NCBI GenBank assembly: GCA_022316685.1
Contig: JAKJHU010000016.1
Location: 744,001-808,000 of the forward strand
DNA from: Progne subis subis
Taxonomy: Eukaryota > Chordata > Aves > Passeriformes > Hirundinidae
Direction of reading: 5' to 3'
Length of the DNA stretch: 64,000 nucleotides
The notes below the pieces were generated by a model. That model worked only from the letters and a program-made list of their open reading frames with translations. It had not been told where the DNA came from and did not search any database. Of this stretch, positions 60,056 through 64,000 are shown in pieces (positions within the stretch are counted from its first letter, which is position 1; the number at the start of each line of letters is the position of its first letter). The translations under genes and the position numbers were made by a program.

Positions 60056-60129
60056 CAGAGAAAGAGAAAAGACCAAAGAGAGAAGAAAAAGCAAGAGAGA
60101 AAGAGGGGAAGAGACAAAGGAAGTGGGAA
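60056..60129. repeat. Purine-rich tract
   Basis: About 70 bp of G and A with only five C bases and almost no T: GAGAAAGAGAAAAGA-type units ending in GGGGAAGAGA and AAAGGAAG. It has the composition of a possible triplex-forming tract but not perfect mirror symmetry. Confidence 0.9.
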
Positions 60130-62820
60130 TTTATAGCCTGCTGGATCCCCAACAACTAAAATCTTTCAAAGACACTTTTATCCATGAGTACAGCACAGTT
60201 TATCTTTGAACTAACTGCACTGTATTTTCTTTGCACATAATAGATATTGCACACTTTAAAAAATAACTTGAAGCTTTATCTGATTTTCACTATGTAAACC
60301 GAATTTTGATATCTTTCCTTTCAGTTCAACATGACCTCTAAATACACAAAAATTATAAACCCAGTTCCATAGCAAAAGATACAGAAAGATAGGTGTTTTT
60401 TCAGCAAACAAAACCTAAGTATTGCAGAAGAATCTTCATATCTTCATCTTAAATAATTTACGGTTTCTTAGAATAATAGAGTATGTATCTTGATTGCTTG
60501 ACCCTTGCATCTAAGATTTTTGGATAAACACGGTGATTTTCTGGCTCTTGAAAGTTGAAGCATAATTTGAAAAGACAGGGGAGCAGTTATTAGCAATATT
60601 TTTGTCTTCCCATCTCCACTTTCTCCATAGCTCTTACATCAGAGTGGCTTTTCTAAGATGATGATGTAATTAGGCAACTTGTTCCAGGTAGGAGGCAGGT
60701 GCACTCTTGAGGAGGGCACAATTTAAGTGCTAAACACACAGTACCCCCAGTTTTCAGATGGCTGGAGGCTGATTCTGATGCAACCTGCCAAGATGCTTGT
60801 CCCTGGTCATGTTCTGAGCAGGAGATGGCAGCAGAGGCAGCTTGAAGGAACTGGGGTGGAAGGAGAAGATTGGAATTGAGGAGGGAAAGCTGGCTACCCA
60901 AATATTTCATAATGGCTTGATGGAGTGCTGTTATTTAGCTGTGTAATCTCTGGATTATTCAGGACTACCAAAGAGATATGACACAGTAATGTGCTTTTTG
61001 TGAATAAGCAACACATGAAAATCTATCCCAAACAAATCCTAGAAAGTGAGAAAAATGAGGTCTCTCCCTAGTAAAAGCAGTAAATCATATCAGTTGACCC
61101 TAAAGGGACTAAAATGTTAGGGGTGGTATTGCTCAGGAACCTCTCACATTTTTATGCAGACATTCTTAGGTACTTGAAGGATAACCTGCAAATAAAAGAT
61201 TTATTTTGGAATTCAAAAAGTGGGATTTATGTAGCTGAGATAAAACAAAAGCAAGATGCAACAAACTGTAACATGATAAGGAACTCCAAAGCTGTGGAGG
61301 AGTGATGGATACATGGAATAACATCTAACAGCACCTCTTCAATATTTCTACTGAGCCTTGTCTGAAGAAGGGATGCATGCTATATTCTAACTACATTTTT
61401 GATAGATACTGCAACATAAAGTGAGAAAACAGTGCCCTGATTCACCTTCCATTTAGACCCCATTAAATACTTTCTAAATTATTGCTAGGGCAAGACATTT
61501 GACTGTTGGATGAGCCCTGATAAATGAACTGGCACTAAAGCACTTCATTCAGGTGTCTGAAGTCATCTTATTCATTCCCTTGAAGTCATGTAGAACCTAT
61601 GGAAAATACCAAATTGAATGCCCTAAGTCTTAAGATCCATTTAATTTAAAATAATTCTTAGATGGGCGTAACAACAGAATTATAGTCTCTGAGGAGGGAC
61701 TCAGACAGAATAAAAGAGAGAATCAAAGTCACAGCATTCGTAAAGCTGTTGACAGAAGAAATGGGCTGGTCAGCTCAAGATGGCCTGACCACTCACATAA
61801 ACAATTTTTGGTGCAGATCTGTCAGCCACACTTGGTTTTAATAAGAGATAATTAGAGATTTTTAATCATCTCTTGTCGCCCACATGGTCTAAAAGAAAAA
61901 TCTAATTGGTGTGAGCTATTAATTCAACAGCATGCCAACCTCCAACTCACTGGAACCATTACTACCTGTCATCAAGAACTGCAACTCTGAAAACACCTTG
62001 CAGGTCAACAGATTTTTAATAACCTCCACTTATTCCAGTTATTTTTTGTGTGTATGTCATCACATTAACTTGGTACTTAACCTCTCACCCTCTTCAAGCA
62101 GATATACACTGGGGGGAATCGTCAGTTAGACAATACTCTAATGGGAAGCTTTGCACCTTTGAAAAATGAATAATGAAATGGCAGCTGAGAAGAATTAAAC
62201 CTTCTTGGTTTGTGAAAAGCAGATGAAGATGGAAGGCCTGAGGAACTAGCAATAAAAAGTCACATGGAAAGTATAGTGTCACAACCCAGACCATTTCACA
62301 AAGGATGCCTTAGCACAAAGAGTAGGGCTGTGTGAGGGAGGTTTAAGGAACTGCTATGTTAAAAACCATATTACTTCTCCCCTCCCCCAAAATTACTGAA
62401 GTTTGCAATAAGTTTCTGAATTAATTTTTTCTTTGGTAAAATAAAAAAGAATTATTTTAATCAAGAGATATTTTTGCAGTATTTTACTCAAAATGTCCAT
62501 TTGGACTATGTGAAACTTAGCAAAATTCAGGGATAATTATTGTTTTACTTACTTTTAATGGTATGAATGGTCATCATAAACACGTACATTTTTAATACAG
62601 CAATAAATCCCGAATTGAAAGTTCACAAGTGAAAACCAGAAATACTAACATTTTTACTTCTATTAGTGCCTGAGTAACTCAGACATCAGTAATATCTAGT
62701 AACTGCAGCCTCAATGCAATAAACAGGCAAAAAAAATTGGACTGTGTCATTCTTTGAAACTCTTATACCTCACTTGATTCACAGCCATAGGATTTTAAGT
62801 GTTAGCCATTATTATTACAG
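60130..62820. other. Unique non-coding stretch
   Basis: No gene or named repeat. A GC-richer patch at 60660-60900 gives an 85-codon frame on - without similarity. Confidence 0.6.
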
Positions 62821-62909
62821 TCACAGAATCAACTAATTTGGAAAAGACCTTTGAGATCAAGTCCAACCTGTGACCGAACGCCACCATGTCAACTAGACCA
62901 TGGCACTGT
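62821..62909 (-). mobile_element. CR1: CR1 LINE 3' end, minus strand
   Basis: On + it starts TCACAGAATCAACTAATTTG, then GAAAAGACCTTTGAGATCAA, GTCCAACCTGTGACCGAACG and CAACTAGACCATGGCACT, matching the antisense of an avian CR1 3' UTR. Only ~90 bp remain before the sequence changes to plus-strand CR1-like sequence. Confidence 0.85.
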
Positions 62910-62998
62910 TTAGTGTCTTTATTCATAATCTGTGAACAGAGACTGTGAGGTCCCTGCTAGTACAGTTAACAGTACAGACGACACAAGGAGGCCAGCTT
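62910..62998 (+). mobile_element. CR1: Possible CR1 ORF2 fragment (RT catalytic region)
   Basis: Immediately after the minus-strand CR1 end, the plus strand reads GTCTTTATTCATAATCTGTG, then TCCCTGCTAGTACAGTTAAC and ACAGACGACACAAGGAGG, aligning with CR1 sequence around the catalytic aspartate pair (GATGACACC in intact copies; GACGACACA here at 62977-62985). The expected FADD box would read STDD. Short and divergent, so less certain than its neighbour. Confidence 0.45.
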
Positions 62999-64000
62999 TT
63001 GAACACGTGCTTAGAAAAAGGCATGAAAAAGTGATGGCTCCAAATAATGGCTCAAGTGACAAAGCAGGGTAAGAAATTTGTCAATACTTACGGCATTAAC
63101 GGAGACAACCATCCCTGCTGTTTATAAGATGAAAATTAGATGCAAGCTACAAGTTTGTAAATTAAGGTAACTTGACTGTTTAAAACCAATACAAAACATG
63201 TGACTCGAGCCAGCTCAGGTTTTAGGCTTCATGTTTCTCTTCCCTAGCATTTATTGCCCTGACCCAACGTTGCTGAGAAATGTCAGCCATGATTAATGTT
63301 TCCCAGTAGAAGAAATTTATAAGCCTCCAGCTGTAAAAGAGGGTGAATTCAATACCTAAATTTGATAGCTTTCAGTATAATTGTTTTATTGTTGAAATAT
63401 AACCAGCATTTTCAGTTAACTGACACTTTGCTCATCAGTAATTCTTAGTTTCATTTCCTTCCAGAGAATAAAACACTGGAAAATTAGATACTCTGTTTTA
63501 TATGGGAGACAGGATTCCCCATTTTGTATCCATCTATGCAGGACACAGTTAAGAACAGGTAGAAAGCAAAATTCATCCTGTAAACTAACAGCAACACAAA
63601 ATATCACCAAAGGAGATATTTTTATCAGGTCAGTTGCTAAGTTACATAAGTCGTTAGGACAAACTGCGTGACAGATTGCTGGACACAAGCTGCTTTTGAG
63701 TGTCACCTTTCTATTCCTGAGTAGAACTGCAGCACTTCCCCAGATGAGCACCAGTTCTGCCTACACTCCAGAGAGAGAAATTCCCCATTTTTCCCCAGTT
63801 CAAACACCGCTTTAAATAGGCCATTGTCCTCTTTTCAAATAGATTGAAACAGGTCTGTTGAATGTTTATTTTTACTGCAGTGGTAGCAGAAGATGCTTTC
63901 ATTCTCAGCATCTGGCCTTGTGAGTTCAATAAGGAAATGCAGACTTCTTTGCATTTTCAGGTGAGAGGAATAATCAATACTAATCAGCAGAAGGACCAGC
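62999..64000. other. Non-coding end of window
   Basis: No gene is called. Two overlapping minus-strand frames (63416-63751, 111 codons; 63711-63929) have no recognised similarity. A CAGGTGAG string near 63959-63966 looks like a splice donor but lacks a supported exon. Confidence 0.55.

Noticed and set aside
63955..63966. TTTCAGGTGAG string, considered as an exon boundary
   Set aside because: No open, conserved-looking exon adjoins it, and such strings are frequent by chance.
1..64000. tRNA, rRNA, CRISPR arrays, operons, phage or plasmid modules
   Set aside because: None seen on either strand; CR1 and avian LTR content places the window in a vertebrate nuclear genome where most of these are not expected.

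Overview
This window looks like intergenic or deep intronic DNA from a bird nuclear genome, probably a neoavian and possibly a songbird. It is AT-rich and CpG-poor, and no open reading frame resembles a known host protein. The lineage call rests on repeats: several CR1 LINE fragments with the usual avian 3' end (TCATAGAATC-type terminus in reverse orientation), and solo-LTR-like elements of avian endogenous retroviruses, including one starting TGTCATGG and one starting TGTCACGA. All family assignments come from recognition by eye; no database search was run.

Layout. 0-2 kb: a CR1 3' end and an (AT)n tract, then a CpG-richer block that may be an old LTR. 2-10.4 kb: unique AT-rich DNA with a long TTTG/TTTTG tract near 6.6 kb. 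10.4-20 kb is the richest part: a probable solo LTR on + (10386-10966), an LTR-like fragment (14200-14570), a probable solo LTR on - (15557-16161) and an LTR-like element on + (19517-19878). 20-30 kb is mostly unique, with a second copy of an unclassified ~100-bp repeat. 30-34.3 kb holds a minisatellite of about 40 bp period, a CAAAA tract, and two CR1 fragments of opposite orientation that abut. 34-48 kb contains the best LINE copy, a 924-bp CR1 on - (41541-42464) that keeps the end of its reverse-transcriptase reading frame, plus more CAAAA/TTTG tracts. 48-64 kb is unique except for a decayed CR1 on + (55520-56060), a purine-rich tract near 60.1 kb and a second opposite-strand CR1 junction near 62.9 kb.

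Coding content. The longest open frames are about 115-146 codons, which is what an AT-rich 64-kb stretch would give by chance. The one frame with a recognisable protein signature is the CR1 ORF2 C-terminus (41627-41887, -), a dead retroelement relic. No tRNA, rRNA, CRISPR array, operon or bacterial-type signal was found. I saw no new biological system. The most useful leads are two unclassified repeat pairs, two LTRs with apparent target-site duplications, and nested CR1 structures that allow relative dating.
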